From assembly GCA_948474755.1 (NCBI GenBank), contig CAOLHI010000078.1:248001-312000 (forward strand): a DNA stretch of 64,000 bases. The letters run 5' to 3'. Positions within the stretch are counted from its first letter, which is position 1; each line of letters starts with the position of its first letter. The notes beneath the pieces are model-generated. The model was not told the DNA's origin. It worked only from the letters and a program-made list of their open reading frames with translations, and made no database searches. The stretch is from Ctenosaura bakeri (taxonomy: Eukaryota; Chordata; Lepidosauria; Squamata; Iguanidae). The translations under genes and the position numbers were made by a program. Shown in pieces: positions 11,463 to 22,980 of this stretch.

Positions 11463-12352
11463 TGTTACCCTGATTTCTGGAGGTCCGGTGAGGGACACCT
11501 AAGTGCACTCCAAATATGACAAAGTTGGGAATTAGCAAAGAGCACAAGCTAACACTATGAGAGGCAGGGCAACACAGCGAGATCTTTTACCCAACGTCTA
11601 ACAGGTCAGGCCGAGTCAAGGAGCAAACAGAAGTAAATAATAATTGTTGTCAAACACGTGTATGCAACACACTCACACAGAGATCTATAGAAATAAAGGT
11701 TGGAGTTGGATAGAGGGCTTTTAAGAGGAGGTTTTATATGGGAAATACTACACCTGTCCTGAAGCCCGGGTAGTCTGAAGAAAAAGGTCCATTGCTGAGG
11801 AGATTCTCAGCATGAGGAGCTGAGGGGAAGACTCATCGAAGGAAGTGACAGCAAGGTGGGATGGAAGCCAAGAGCGATCTGAGGAAGCGCTCAAAGTCAG
11901 GGGGTCTTATAGGGGAAAAAGTGGCTGTAGGCTAGTCCATTCCCGGGGATAACAATGAGTTTCGGGCTGGAGACAAGGCCTCCAAAAGGTCAGTAATTTA
12001 CATGATTGAGTTATGACAGAGTTGTCAATAGCTCAGACAGTATGCAAATGTGGAGTGCTTGACAGTAGAGTATTCGGCTCATCAAGCTGCCTGCTTGGGG
12101 CAGGGAGTCCTTTGTAAGTAGCGTGCATACATAATGTGGTACTTGCCTTGAGGTCTCCTAAAGCAGCAGTCTGGCTATTTCTGGCCTGCCTGTACTTGCT
12201 TGGAATATTTCGGTGATTAGTGGCCGTGCCCGTGTGCGTGCTTGTCCAGGGGCCTCGCAACCATGTGGAGAGGAATAGGTAAAGAAGGCCAAATTATTGA
12301 TAGCAAATGATATCTAATATCCCACAAGTCAGGGCTAGAAACTACGGTAACA
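11463..12352. mobile_element. Solo LTR, copy 1
   Basis: About 890 bp, starting TGTTACC and ending GGTAACA, the TG...CA inverted ends of an LTR. The same four bases, CAAA, flank both sides (11459-11462 and 12353-12356). A collinear copy lies at 22981-23879 with its own different duplication, ATGC. No internal retroviral or Gypsy genes flank it, so it is a solo LTR left by recombination. A 4-bp duplication suits ERV1-type or some Gypsy elements. The reading direction is uncertain; a TATAAG and an AATAAA on the minus strand of copy 2 favour minus. Confidence 0.8.
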
Positions 12353-12450
12353 CAAACATGTGGAAGAGAGAAAAGCTGGAGCATTTTAAAAGTAGCTGGA
12401 AAAGAGTGATGACAAAAAATCAGTCTGGACTGGAAAGCTCATCATGAGAC

Positions 12451-13237
12451 ACATAAGCAATTCTTTTCTTTGAACAGAGCTTACAAATGAAAAAGAAGTG
12501 TAATGTTGTGTAATGTTACCATGACCTCCATTATCCTGGCTGATTCTGGGCCCACCGAGATGCAAGGGATACATCTATTTTGAGACTGAGGGGAATGCAC
12601 ATTTCTAAGCAGGACAGGCATCATAAGGACCCAGTTAGTCTAACCACATTACAGGGAATTTCTACACTAATCTTTGATTAAAGTAAAGCATATACAACCT
12701 GAAGCTATCATGATATGAGGGTTATAACGGAGCCCCCCCAATCTCAACATTTTCTCTCCCTTTCTGGCCACAGTAAACCTTTTCTTCCAGAAGTTAAAGT
12801 GCCAAAATTGCTATTTTCTTAGGGACAGTGACTAGAGGGCCATCTTCCTCTTAAATTAACAGATAGGCACTGACTTCAGCTGAGGCTTTTATCGGCTGTT
12901 TGTGTTCATCCAGGCCCGATGATTCTGAGGAAGCCGCTCAGAGATTTAAAGCACTGATGTGACAGGGGGTGCTCTTTGATTCAAACATTCCAGCCTTCTT
13001 CTTGTAGGCAGTGTTTATACAAACCTGAGAAAAACTGCCACTACTGCTCATCTCTCTCATTTTTCAACCTTAATGGTAATTACATTCCATGCCTGACAGG
13101 AGATTTAGCATCACATTCAGGGCCAGGATTTTGTAATATTAGCTTTGACGGGCTATTGCCATGCATTAGGTCACAATTATTTCATAGGCTGAGTGGCCTA
13201 GCTTGGGATTCACCAAATCCCATGGAGCCTGTCAGGC
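12451..13237. other. No gene seen; possibly conserved non-coding stretch
   Basis: Repeat-poor. The stretch at about 12850-12985 (ATCGGCTGTTTGTGTTCATC region) looks less degenerate than its surroundings, but this is only an impression of base composition. Confidence 0.3.
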
Positions 13238-13432
13238 CAAGAAACCTTAGCCTGAATCCAATAGCTAGCCCCAACTAGAGTAGACTCACTGAATCAATTG
13301 CTAAGTCAGGTAAGTCACTTATGCAAATATCATTAACTGATTGTAAATATATATCAACAGTTATGTAAGTCAACACTTAGGTACATGCCATTAACTGGAC
13401 TCTAGGTGGGACCAACAATTGGATTTAGGCTC
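13238..13432. repeat. Dispersed repeat with CTCTAGGTGGGACCA core
   Basis: Contains AACTAGAGTAGACTCACTGA and later GGACTCTAGGTGGGACCAAC followed by TTGGATTTAGGC. Related blocks are at 29870-29941 (CTACTCTAGCTGGGACCAGC) and about 24545-24575. Likely a tail of an old retroelement; family not named. Confidence 0.4.
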
Positions 13433-13571
13433 TTCTGTTTTTTAAACAATGTTGCAAAATCTTATAATTAGCCAATCTAGAATGAGAATCTAGCCTCTTT
13501 GGCATTCCTAAACACATTATGAGCCTCAGCGCTGTCACTACAAAATTGTTGGTAATTAAAAACAAGAGGTA

Positions 13572-13954
13572 GGCTATTTCCACACTATACTGTTATAGAC
13601 CCGTTCCTCACTGGACTGTTATAGCACTATTATTCCACTTGCAACATCCTATGGAATCCTGGAGTTTGCAGTTTCGGGAGGGGCCAGCCAGCCCCTCCTG
13701 AAACTGCAAACCCCAGGATTCCACAGGATGTTGCAAGTGGAATAATAGCACTATAATAGTCTAGTGTGGAAATGGCCATAGTATTATTATTCCACTTTCA
13801 ACATCCTGTGGAATTCTGGGGTTTGGTGTTTACTGAGGCCAAAGAGCTCTCTGCTGAAAATTCTAAATGCCCCTTCCTAAATTGTAAATCCCAGGAGTTT
13901 ACAGGATGTTGAAACTGGAATGAAAGAATATAACAGTGTAGTGTGGAAATAGCC
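13572..13954. mobile_element. Harbinger-like MITE, long subtype, interrupted
   Basis: Ends GGCTATTT and AAATAGCC are exact inverted copies. After removing the insert at 13599-13777 about 204 bp remain, matching the long subtype (centre CCAAAGAGCTCTCTG, as at 11140 and 28429). The flanks are GTA and ATA. Confidence 0.75.
13599..13777. mobile_element. Harbinger-like MITE, short palindromic subtype
   Basis: About 179 bp and close to a full palindrome. The two arms (about 13615-13682 and 13690-13767) pair around a GGGGCCAGCCAGCCCC centre. The right end AAATGGCC is intact and the left end has decayed. It lies within the TTATAG of the outer MITE, so it inserted later. Confidence 0.75.
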
Positions 13955-13979
13955 ATAGTTCCAGACGTAGTCACAGAGT

Positions 13980-14045
13980 AGGCCCATTGGCATCAATGGG
14001 ATGTAAGTCCATCATAATTAAATTTGACTTACTAACCTAGATCTA
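13980..14045. repeat. Dispersed repeat with CCCATTG...CAATGGG core
   Basis: GTAGGCCCATTGGCATCAAT followed by GGGATGTAAGTCC. Similar cores appear at 31410-31452, 35396-35480 and 60488-60545. Recalled as a common squamate dispersed repeat. Confidence 0.4.
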
Positions 14046-14764
14046 ATCCATGATTTATTGCCATCTCACCCTTTTTGCACCAGCATAGTCTGTGCAGATG
14101 ACAGCACTAACTAGCTGAAGTTTGCTGCTATCTTCCAGCTTTGAACATGTTCAATTGTTAAATATTTTGGTTATTCACAACTGATCAAAATATCATGAGC
14201 AATTATTGGAGAATACTGTATCACACTGCATTCTTGACATACAGGGGTGGAAAAAGAATTTTATACTAAATATACTAGGTGTTCCTGAGATTTACATCAG
14301 TAACGCACAAGAATGAACAAATTGGTTTCTATCCCAATTTGAAACTTTTAAATACAGATAGGCCTTTGCTCTTCTCATGTTCTTATGCTCAGACTGGAAT
14401 ATATGGAAACATCTTCCATGTGCTCTATTTGGAAGCGGAATGTATAGGAGACTAAGGACACAATATAGCACAGAAGGAGTGTCCTTGAATCAGGGAGCAG
14501 CTACTTTCATGTAACATGGTCACTGCACATAAGATGTGTAGTCGACTTTTGGTTGTAGATGAACTGTTGAGCAAACAGGACCATTGATCAGACTTGGGAT
14601 TCTTATGAATTTTTAGTTCTTCAAAGGTACCAAAAAACATAAAATCAATGGAGTTGCATCTACTTCCAAACTGAGTTGTGAGTGACTCTGAACTAGAGTT
14701 AATCACTGCCTTTCCAGCTGATTCTGTAAATTTTTCTGGCAAGAAGGAAATTCAGTACCCAAAC
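14046..14764. other. No gene seen
   Basis: AT-rich. The 96-codon minus-strand frame at 14452-14742 has no motif or codon structure that supports a protein. Confidence 0.5.
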
Positions 14765-14966
14765 TTGGTTGTGTGCCTTCAAGTCATTTCTGTTTATGAC
14801 CATCTAAGGGGAACCTAGCTCCAGGTTTTCTTGGCAATATTTGTTCAGAGGCTGAGAGAGTATGATTAGTACAAAGTCATCCAGTAGGTTCCATGGCTAA
14901 AAAGGGAGTCAAACCCTGTTCTCTAGAGTTGTAGTCCAGTACTCAAACCACTACACTACTCTAGTT
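14765..14966 (-). repeat. Sauria-type tRNA SINE
   Basis: Nearly full minus-strand SINE. The reversed tail GTGTGCCTTCAAGTCATTTC is at the left, and the B box (reverse complement GGGTTTGACTCCC) is at 14904-14916. The A-box region is near 14941-14961, where AACCACTACACTACTC is the reverse of a tRNA-like start. Confidence 0.8.
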
Positions 14967-15097
14967 CTCAAAAAAAGTCACTCTGTGTATTCATGGAATC
15001 TTACTTTAATACTAGGTTTATCTAGCACTATACTACACAATCATGTCTGGAAAAAGTTGCCCTTGCCAAATTTCTGCTTGTTGCAATTTATACCTAA

Positions 15098-15145
15098 GCA
15101 AGACTGGGCCAAGACATTTTGATGCCTGAGGTAAAGGATAAAATT
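15098..15145. repeat. Fragment of repeat with TTTTGATGCCTGAGG core
   Basis: GGGCCAAGACATTTTGATGC then CTGAGGTAAAGGA. The same core recurs at 16210-16265, about 17870-17905, 33400-33430, 35555-35600 and 60150-60200. Six scattered short copies suggest an old dispersed family that I cannot name. Confidence 0.45.
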
Positions 15146-15315
15146 GTTTGTTGTTATGTGCCTTCAAGCCAGAGATCCTATTTAGGAGCTTTCCTTGACA
15201 AGATTTATTCATAGGAGGTTTGCTATGGCCTTGTCTCAGAAATGTGAGTTGTCCAAGGTCACTCACTAGGTTTCCATGGCTGGGCAGAGATAAAATGATA
15301 CTGCGCCAATATTCC
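15146..15315 (-). repeat. Sauria-type SINE, decayed
   Basis: Minus strand. It starts GTTGTTATGTGCCTTCAAGC and continues through GACAAGATTTATTCATAGG and CAAGGTCACTCACTAGG. The head with the promoter boxes is badly mutated. Confidence 0.7.
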
Positions 15316-16209
15316 ACATATAAAAGTCAGTCTCTGTATTCACTAAATCCTACTTTAATACTAGTAATGACACAGAAAAATCCACCAAAGCTGAGGACAG
15401 CCAGGTAGATTGGGGAACACTTTTAAAGAAGTTTTCATTCTTCTGTTCAAAATTTCATGAGTGGGAAACTTCTCTGCTACATATAATCCTGACATTCAGA
15501 TTGCATTGAAAGTGATTTTTTAAGGAAGGAGGAAGTCAGTACAAAGTTGCAAATACATTTATTCACAGCAGTGTCTTAGAAATTGTTACTATCCTTCAGT
15601 TCACCAGAAAATATTGGAATTAAAAAGAAGGAAAAAAAATCCTAAAATACCAATCAAAGCTTAGAAAAATTGTTTTAAAAACAACTGATCTGAATTTACA
15701 AGAGACATAGATTAGAAGATCATTTTTTAAAAGTTTAGTTTGTAGTAACTTGCAGAAGGCCTTGAAACAGGGTTGGGAATCATGTGGTTCACTGATTCTG
15801 TTATGTGTCTGTCCGTCTCTGCTAGGTGTCCATTTGGATGTACAAGTGTTACTTTAAAATGCCCTTTCTTCCCCCTGGTAGGGCCAGCCCTATAGGACAG
15901 CTGGTGTTTGTTGTCACAGTTGGTAACCTTGTTTACACACACACACACATTGATTTCTCACATTTCTAAGATAAAATACCTGATTTAAACATACATTTCC
16001 AGTTGAGGTCTTATTCAGATGCATATTATCCCTAATTTCCCTTCCTTCTGACTCTGTCAGGTGTCTATTTTCCTATTTGGAAACTTAGTGTCCATGATAA
16101 CGATTTGCAAATATAAATACAAATAGTCTAGACAGTGTGACCCTGAATTTCGTCTCCTTTGTCCACCCTTCCTGCAACTGGAAACCCCTTGGAGATTATG
16201 TAAAAAGAA
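15316..16209. other. No gene seen; short CA run
   Basis: Unique-looking, with a (CA)n tract at about 15936-15949. No exon signal. Confidence 0.5.
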
Positions 16210-16265
16210 ACCCTGCCCAAGGCCAATGTGAGATATTTTGTTGCCTGAGGTGAAGAACAAGCTGT
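16210..16265. repeat. Fragment of repeat with TTTTGTTGCCTGAGG core
   Basis: Contains ATTTTGTTGCCTGAGGTGAA, matching the piece at 15098. Confidence 0.4.
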
Positions 16266-16539
16266 AATCTCTTCCTATTCCATGTACAAAAACTGATGTC
16301 AGAGGCAGTTAAGTCTTCCTTCACTATGGATAATGGGACAGCACCCACCCATATACCTGAAGTTTGAGGGTAGTCTTCATAGGTGCAGTGGTAGTAGCAA
16401 AATTTTCCAGCCATATTTGGCCAAAAATCAGCTGAAAGCAAAATTGGAAGTCACTTCTGTGATCCACAATGGGTTTTAGGAATGAGGTTGGTATGTGAGG
16501 GGGAATTAAATACAACCCAATCTTCCTGGATGCTTCTAA

Positions 16540-16740
16540 GGCCATTTCCGCACCAGACTGTTATAGCGCTATGATTCCACTTTCAACATCCTATGGAATC
16601 CTGGGGTTTGCAGTTTCGTGAGGGGCCGGCCGGCCCCTCCCAAAACTGCAAACCCCAGGATTCCATAGGATGTTGAAAGTGGAATCATAGTGCTATAACA
16701 GTCTATAACAGCCCTATAACAGTCTAGTGCGGAAATGGCC
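16540..16740. mobile_element. Harbinger-like MITE, short palindromic subtype
   Basis: The clearest copy. It starts GGCCATTTCCGCAC and ends GTGCGGAAATGGCC, an exact inverted match, with TAA on both sides (16537-16539 and 16741-16743). The arms are almost fully complementary around GGGGCCGGCCGGCCCC. The right arm has gained a small local duplication of TATAACAGTC at about 16693-16724, which explains its extra length. Confidence 0.9.
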
Positions 16741-16743
16741 TAA

Positions 16744-19003
16744 GAGAGGTGAGTGCTCAGTAGGGGGTTTGGAGCTTTTGGAGAAAATCTAGGGAAAACC
16801 TAGGATTGACATGCAGCTCCTAAGCTGTACAATTCCCACTGCTGGTTTAGGGAGTGCAGCTGCAGCACACAGCTTTATCGTCCAACATCTTGTTGTTACC
16901 CCTGAGTTTCTGCTGCCTCACTCTGCTTAATGATAGGGTTTGGCCTGACCCACTCGTAATGATGATTTCGATAATAAGTGTCAATACTGTGCAACATGGG
17001 CAGAGACTGTGATAGCCTACACCTCCCACACTGAGGGAAATGCCGCTATAATCCAAAATCCAGAGTCAGGTGTTGGGGGAAACATACTTCATTTAAGGGA
17101 ACCTCCTTGGAAGAAATGCAGACCTAATGCGTATATATTAAAGTGGCATCCTAGCTTTAATGGAAACACACACCATACAAATTACATTAGTTTCATTTGT
17201 AAAATTACAGATTTGATTTTAAAATTCCATGTTGCTTCCAGAGATCCTTTTAACTACTTTCTGTTGTGTTTTGTTCTTATAGTTTTAAGACTTAGCTCCT
17301 ACGTGTTTTGTTTTTTCTTTAAAGGGAGGAACAGAGAGGAGAGAGACATTAAAAGAGAAAAATATTGATTTGTTTCTATAATGGAAATGGAATCCCTGCT
17401 CATCCTAATTACTGTGAGGATTATTACTCTTGTCATCATGCTGTTATAATGCCATAACTTTTTTTTCAGTTCCCCAGGCATAACAGGGAAGTTTAGCAAC
17501 AGAAGGAACACTGTTTTCACTGAATTTGCTATGGAATCTTTAAGTGGATTTTTTTTAATCAATAGCATTACAATATTATGAAACTACCTGAAGACCCCAT
17601 GGAGTTTAGAAATGAGATGTGTTCAAGAATGATCAAGGGCTGGATGCTTATCTCTTGCATCTAATCTCATCCCTCTTAATAATTTTTTTCTGACTCGGTT
17701 GCTGTGTCCAGATGTTAGGCCACCCGAAGGTACCTATCAGTCTGCAGGTCAAGCTAAGGGTAGAAGAAGGGTTGGGAAAGGTTGGAGAGCAGGCCTAACT
17801 GGCTGCATAGTTTCAAAGAGGGTAGGAAACAAGGTCAGAAGAGAAAGGGAGGGGTGAAGAATGAGGGTGAGGGGCTGACTCAAGACTTTTTGTTACCTTA
17901 GGTAAAAGAGACGGAGGTACCCTCTCCTCTTCCCAACGTAGAAGCCAATGAGAGAGGCACCTAAATATTACTTTAACACTGATACTGAGATATTGTCTTC
18001 CATGACAGCCAAGGCAGCTATGGGGCCCAGGACAGGTTGTGTGGCGTACATAGCTCCCACAAAAAGGCATAGGAAGGGAATCTAGAAGGAACAGTTATCA
18101 CTACCGTTCCCAGTAACTGCTTCCTGAGACGGTCACTTCACGTCTTTCACGTAGGCCCAGCCCAGAAGAGATGTATATGGATTCAACGGGAGAGTTGGAC
18201 AAATTACATATTTCTAGTCATTACGTTTGGGGTTAATATACCTCAGTAAACTTCATTTCAAAGAGGAAATAAAACCACTAGAACTGGGAATCATTTCAAA
18301 CAGGAAAACGTTTGCATGTGTCTATACTATACTTCAGAATGAAGTACTGAAAATAGTAATTCTGTCAAATTGTTTATAATGCAGAAATGATTTCTATACA
18401 TCCAATTTAAATTGAATTATTTATAATTTCCAAATGTTAAAAAGTAATATGGTATATTTATTTTAATAAGAATAAGATTTATTGTATGGATAGATAGCAA
18501 TTGATAGAACCCATGTGGGAAACTGGAGTCCAACTGGAGTAAGTGTGCCTTCTGTTTAACTAAATTCTCAAAGAAATGGTCAACCAGATCTCATCTCTTT
18601 GTTTGGATATCATGGTGGCATATAATACAGTCTTTCAATAGTTCTGTATAAATGCATGTTTGATGAGAAAACCTATCAGTTTCACTTTTCCATATTCAGA
18701 TTTTTTTAAACGCTCATATTTTTCTCTGCCAAATATCAATGCCAAGTACATATTTTTATATATTCTTCAAAAGCAAACTGAAACAAAATTTCCCCCCAAT
18801 TCCAGCAGCCAAATTTAGTTGGACAAAATTATGTCTGCCTGTCTTAAATATGAGCAGCCACTCACAAAAAAGAGGTGGCAACTGTAATTAAGCAGTAATT
18901 TGTCCCCTTGCCTATGCATGTGGCTATGGAAAGAGACCATTTTTGCTCATCTATTAGTAGAGAGGACAGGGGTGGGATTGCATCATGATGTCTTAGCACT
19001 CTG
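16744..19003. other. No gene seen
   Basis: Mixed AT-rich DNA. The frames at 17009-17368 and 17299-17568 overlap on opposite strands and lack motifs. A short copy of the CCTGAGG-core repeat is near 17870-17905. Confidence 0.45.
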
Positions 19004-19182
19004 TGCCTTTCAGCACAAGATTGTTATAGTGCTTTGATTCCACTTTCAACATCCTATGGAATCCTGGGGTTTGCAGTTTCAGGAGAGGCCGGGTGGCCCC
19101 TCCCAAAACTGCAAACCCCAGGATTCCATAGGATGTTGAAAATGGAATCAAAGCGCTATAACAGTCTTGTGCGGAAATGGCC
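19004..19182. mobile_element. Harbinger-like MITE, short palindromic subtype
   Basis: Arms pair from TTCCACTTTCAACATCC to its reverse GGATGTTGAAAATGGAA. The right end GTGCGGAAATGGCC is intact, the left end has mutated to GTGCCTTTCAGCAC. The right flank is TAT. Confidence 0.8.
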
Positions 19183-19281
19183 TATGATACAGAAGCAAAG
19201 GGGGTGGAGGGTGGGAACTATACAGGTCCATGCCAATCCTTTCTCTCTTTTTTCATGTTAGCCTACCCACTCAGGCTCTTG

Positions 19282-19494
19282 GGGCCTTTAACTCTACACA
19301 ATTATGGCTCCATTTTAACTGCCATGGCTTTATCCTGTGGACTCCTGGAGTCTGTCATTTGCTAAGACATCAGATCCCCCAGGCTGAAGATTCTAAATAT
19401 CTCTCCCTAAATTTCAAATCCCAGGATTCCACAGGATGTTGTCCTGCCAGTTAAAGTAGAATCATAGTGCTATAAGTGTGTAGTGTGAAAGGGC
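19282..19494. mobile_element. Inverted-terminal MITE, GGCCCTTTCACAC subtype
   Basis: The left end is GGGCCTTTAACTCTACAC and the right end GTGTAGTGTGAAAGGGC. The arms contain CCATTTTAACTGCCATGGC on the left and a decayed complement near CAGTTAAAGTAGAATCA on the right. A better copy is at 33005-33227. It lies only about 100 bp from the MITE at 19004. Confidence 0.7.
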
Positions 19495-19861
19495 TCTTGA
19501 TCAATACAGACTATGGCTGATCTGCCTTGGGGCCAGGTAGGAATTTTTGCCTTCTGTATGTTTTTTCCCCATCTATACTGCACTGAGGCTGGAAGGAAAC
19601 ATGGGAAAAATTGGAGGTGGGCAGAGATTTCTTAAGTAGTTGGTCAATTGGCAAATAATGTGGGAGGGATGGGATTATATGTGACCACCTGTAGGCACCT
19701 ACTGGGTGAAGGGGAGGGCTTCGGACTTGCTCTTCAGTTTGGAGTGTCCAGAAGGTAGGAAATCAGACTGTTCTTGAGGACAGCCTAAGGCATGTCCTCT
19801 CTTTAAGTCAGACATTTAGGGGAAGGTCCTCAGCTGCAGCCCACACTGTGGCAACTGACCC

Positions 19862-19960
19862 TGAAAATCATAGGATCATAGAATAATAGCAAATAGAGTT
19901 GGAAGAGACCACAATGGTCATCAAGTCCAACCTCCAACTATGCAGAAATAAACACTCAAT
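19862..19960 (-). mobile_element. CR1 LINE 3' tip
   Basis: Reversed CR1 terminus: ATCATAGGATCATAGAATAA, then AGAGTTGGAAGAGACCACAA and GTCCAACCTCC. Only the last 100 bp of the element remain. Confidence 0.8.
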
Positions 19961-20224
19961 CTCACTGCAAATAAAGTGTCTGTGGTTCAACACTTTCTGA
20001 TTGAGTAAACAAATGGCAGATTATACAGGAGTTCAAAATCAAATTTCTAAGAGCTAAAGACTTAAAGGCCTAGGCCTATGCAAAACATACTGATCCTTAT
20101 TGTAGACTTGTTCTCAGTAACCAGCTTCTGGACTGTCAGTAAGGACTCTTTCAGAAGCCACTGTTTGTCATTTAAATAATTAAAAGTGGCATAAAATGAA
20201 GGTTCTAAGGTGGGAGCGGGGAAC

Positions 20225-20330
20225 CTTCAGCTCTTCAGATGTTTTAGATGTGAATTCCCAGACATCCCAGACACCATTACCAATTGTAAGGGATTATGAG
20301 TGGTGCAGTCCAAAAAACATCTGGAGGCCA
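20225..20330. repeat. Palindromic dispersed repeat (AGATGTT...AACATCT)
   Basis: Left part TCTTCAGATGTTTTAGATG and right part CCAAAAAACATCTGGAGG are inverted. It belongs to the same loose family as 27087-27185 and 62805-62915. Confidence 0.55.
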
Positions 20331-20994
20331 ATATGTTTCCTAGCCCTCAAATAATGCTTTGATACAACCACCTGTCTCAACAATGGTTACCAACCTCAGT
20401 TTATTGTCTCTGATTCTCAGCTTGAGTGTGATTCAAAAGCCAATTTTATATGTTTCCTTCTCACTCATTGAAATAGCTCACCTCTTCTGCATAGCATCCC
20501 AATCCCTGAATTTGCCACATGAGATGCTCTGCAGATTGGAACAGGAAAGGCACAGGAGTTGCCTTTCTCAGGGGTTCCTGGTAAGATGGTTACAAATTCA
20601 TCCACCTGGCCCAATATAGTGTACTTCCTTGGCTCCCAAACTTTAATTTCCATATCTTGTTGGATTTCAGCCCCTAGAAATGCCATCCAGCATGGCCTTT
20701 GCTGAGTCAGATTCTCAGAGGTGGAATCCAACAAATTTGGGAAACATCTATCTGTGCTGACTGACAGCAGCGACCGCTGCTTTCAGAAAACAGTTTTTCC
20801 ACATCCTATGTGGAAATGTTGAAAACCCATAATCAGTAACTGCTCTGCATCATTCTGGAGGGGAGTATACTGCCACAGAACCTATGTTGTTTGACTTTTT
20901 CGTAAGTAACTAGGATGAGGGTATAGTGGGGTGGCATATTCAAATTCCTCTCTATCATAAACCTCAGTGTGTTACCTTGTCTAATAGAATACAG
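20331..20994. other. No gene seen
   Basis: Contains another weak half of the palindromic repeat near 20630-20745. No exon supported. Confidence 0.4.
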
Positions 20995-21250
20995 AAGCAA
21001 GATTCAAAAAAATCTTGATGAAACTAAGATGGTATTCAAAAGAAATAAATATAAATTCCTGCATTTAGGTTAACTTAAAAAAAATCAAAGGCACAAATGC
21101 TAGGTCAGGTAATCTGAATTTGTGGTAGCATGTGCAAAAAGGATCAAGCTGTCTTAGTGAATCACAAATTGAACATAAACTAGAAATATGATGCAGCAGA
21201 TTCAAAAGCTAGTAAAATCTTAGGTTACTTGTGTACATACATGGGCTAGT
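20995..21250 (+). pseudogene. CR1 LINE ORF fragment
   Basis: Reads like the late coding part of CR1: AAATATAAATTCCTGCATTTAGG, then AAAAAGGATCAAGCTGTCTT and GAACATAAACTAGAAATATG followed by ATGCAGCAG. This is the region just before the block seen at 36230-36300 of the other CR1 copy. It has stops and indels and is truncated at both ends. Confidence 0.65.
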
Positions 21251-21284
21251 ATGCTGTTAATGACTCTTGCATTAATGTCTTTTT

Positions 21285-21312
21285 CTGTTTGTTTGTTTGT
21301 TTATTTGGTTGG
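21285..21312 (+). repeat. (TTTG)n simple repeat
   Basis: Tandem GTTT units, followed by a TTTGGTTGGTTAGG variant. Confidence 0.85.
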
Positions 21313-22976
21313 TTAGGCTGCTATTCTCTTCCGCCTTCTTCAATGACCAAAGGCCCCTCTGACTCACCATTTTGTGGCCATTCCAGGGCTGGTGAAGATG
21401 TGGGGTGAGTGGATAGTGGGTAGAGGCTATATCCCCATAGCCAGATGCAGAATGATTGCATCATCTGCCAAAACCTCTGGACGATCCAACAAATCTCAGC
21501 AGATGATGTCATTGGTTAGCATATGGCCAAAGAGACACAGAGAGATGCTTTTCCACACACCCCCTCAGTTTCCACCAGCTGCTGAATGGTCATGGTGGAG
21601 GCTTCAGCTGCCAAACAGTGAATCAGAGGGCATTTGATTGGAAAGATGTACCTCAGTTCTTCCCTTTAAAAATATTACACTATATTGTACCATACAGGAT
21701 CTTAGGCAGTGCCCAGATCACGAGAACAACTGCAATATGGTGTGAGCATTTGAGCATGTGCAGTTTTAAGGTGAGGAGAGGCGATGAGTGAGTACTTAGA
21801 TTCCACCCTCAAAAGGTATAGACTACTGCACATTTGGTGTGAAGGTCTGAAGGGAGCTTCCCCCTCTTCTCTGGCAACAAAAATACATTAATAATGAAGT
21901 AAATAACAACTATTTGCAGCCATTTCATGCCAGTCAACATCTATTGCTTCAGGCAGCTGTCTCCCTCTATCTTATGGAAAGATCCCTGGTTATAAGGTAG
22001 GATATGAATATGAATAATAACAGAAAAATAATACAGAAACAGGCAAAGTGTGGCCCAAGGGTGCTGCCATTACCCAGACAGACCAAAAGAAAGGGGGGAT
22101 CACCTTTCCTGGAAGTCTTCAAGTATGACAAATCATCCTTTAAATAGATTGCAGCTCCTCATGCACTGCTTCAGATTTCAGAAACCCTGTTTTTGAGGAC
22201 TTCTGGCCAATTCTACATTTTGTTTGGGGAGGGCATTTGTGGCAGTCTGTGTGGCCCACAGACCCACTGCCAGTCCCTGGCAGACTGATAGGGCTGGGCC
22301 TTATCAGTCACATTAGGCAACTGGCTCATTTTATTTTCAGGTGAGTTTCCATCCTAGAAAAATATGTATAAATGTGAATTTGTTTCTCTCCCCCTACTTC
22401 CCACTTTCTCTGAATGCAAGCAAGGGAGGGTAGAGCAAGTGGAAAGGAACACCACTTTTTCCCCAGATAGAACAAGTTGACATGGTGATTGTTAGCACTC
22501 CGTTTTTCAATCTTCAGACAGAAAGCAAAGACTTAACCAATCAGAAAGATTAAGAGTGATGAGGTTGAGGTTCAGCTCTGATATGAAGCGATTTAACACT
22601 TGGCTGTGCAAAACATTTAGCGGGCAGAGAGCTTCCTTGTGCTTTCAATGAAGCAGAAAATCGAGCTGAAATTATCTAAAATAATGGCACCCTTTAGGAG
22701 CTTTCATGCCACCAAGTTTCATCAAGCTGACACTACTTTCGTTTGGCACTTTGAACTTTATACACACAGAAATGTGGACAGAAAGCAGGAGTAAAGAAGA
22801 CAATTTTTTACTTAAAATTGGTAAAAAAAATAAATAAATTGTTAGGACCAAATAGTATGTTTTACTGGGAGAACCAAGGCTGACTGTTTAACTACACAAT
22901 CTGTACTCTGAAATAAGTCCCATAAAGCAGGGCTACTCAAAAGAATAATCTGTGTACTGGCACTGGTCCACAGGCC
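21313..22976. other. No gene seen; possible conserved non-coding stretch
   Basis: A GGCAGCTGTCTCC repeat piece lies near 21950, an L2-tail-like ATAAGGTAGGATATGAATA near 21994. The stretch 22480-22760 is repeat-free and of more even composition, and could be a regulatory element. No coding motif seen. Confidence 0.35.
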
Positions 22977-22980
22977 ATGC

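Larger units (their letters stand above)
11028..12450 (+). repeat. Dispersed repeat X, copy A, split by two insertions
   Basis: Three separated pieces (about 11028-11139, 11345-11462 and 12353-12450) read as one repeat once the inserts are removed. Uninterrupted relatives are at 24600-24960 (plus), 51740-51915 (plus, partial) and 33690-34135 (minus). Shared blocks are GTGTGGTCAAG, GGGAGAGGCTGCAGCAG, CAGCAATTGAAATAAGCTGA and CATTTTAAAAGTAGCTGGAA. No coding frame is conserved. The family is not identified. Confidence 0.7.
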
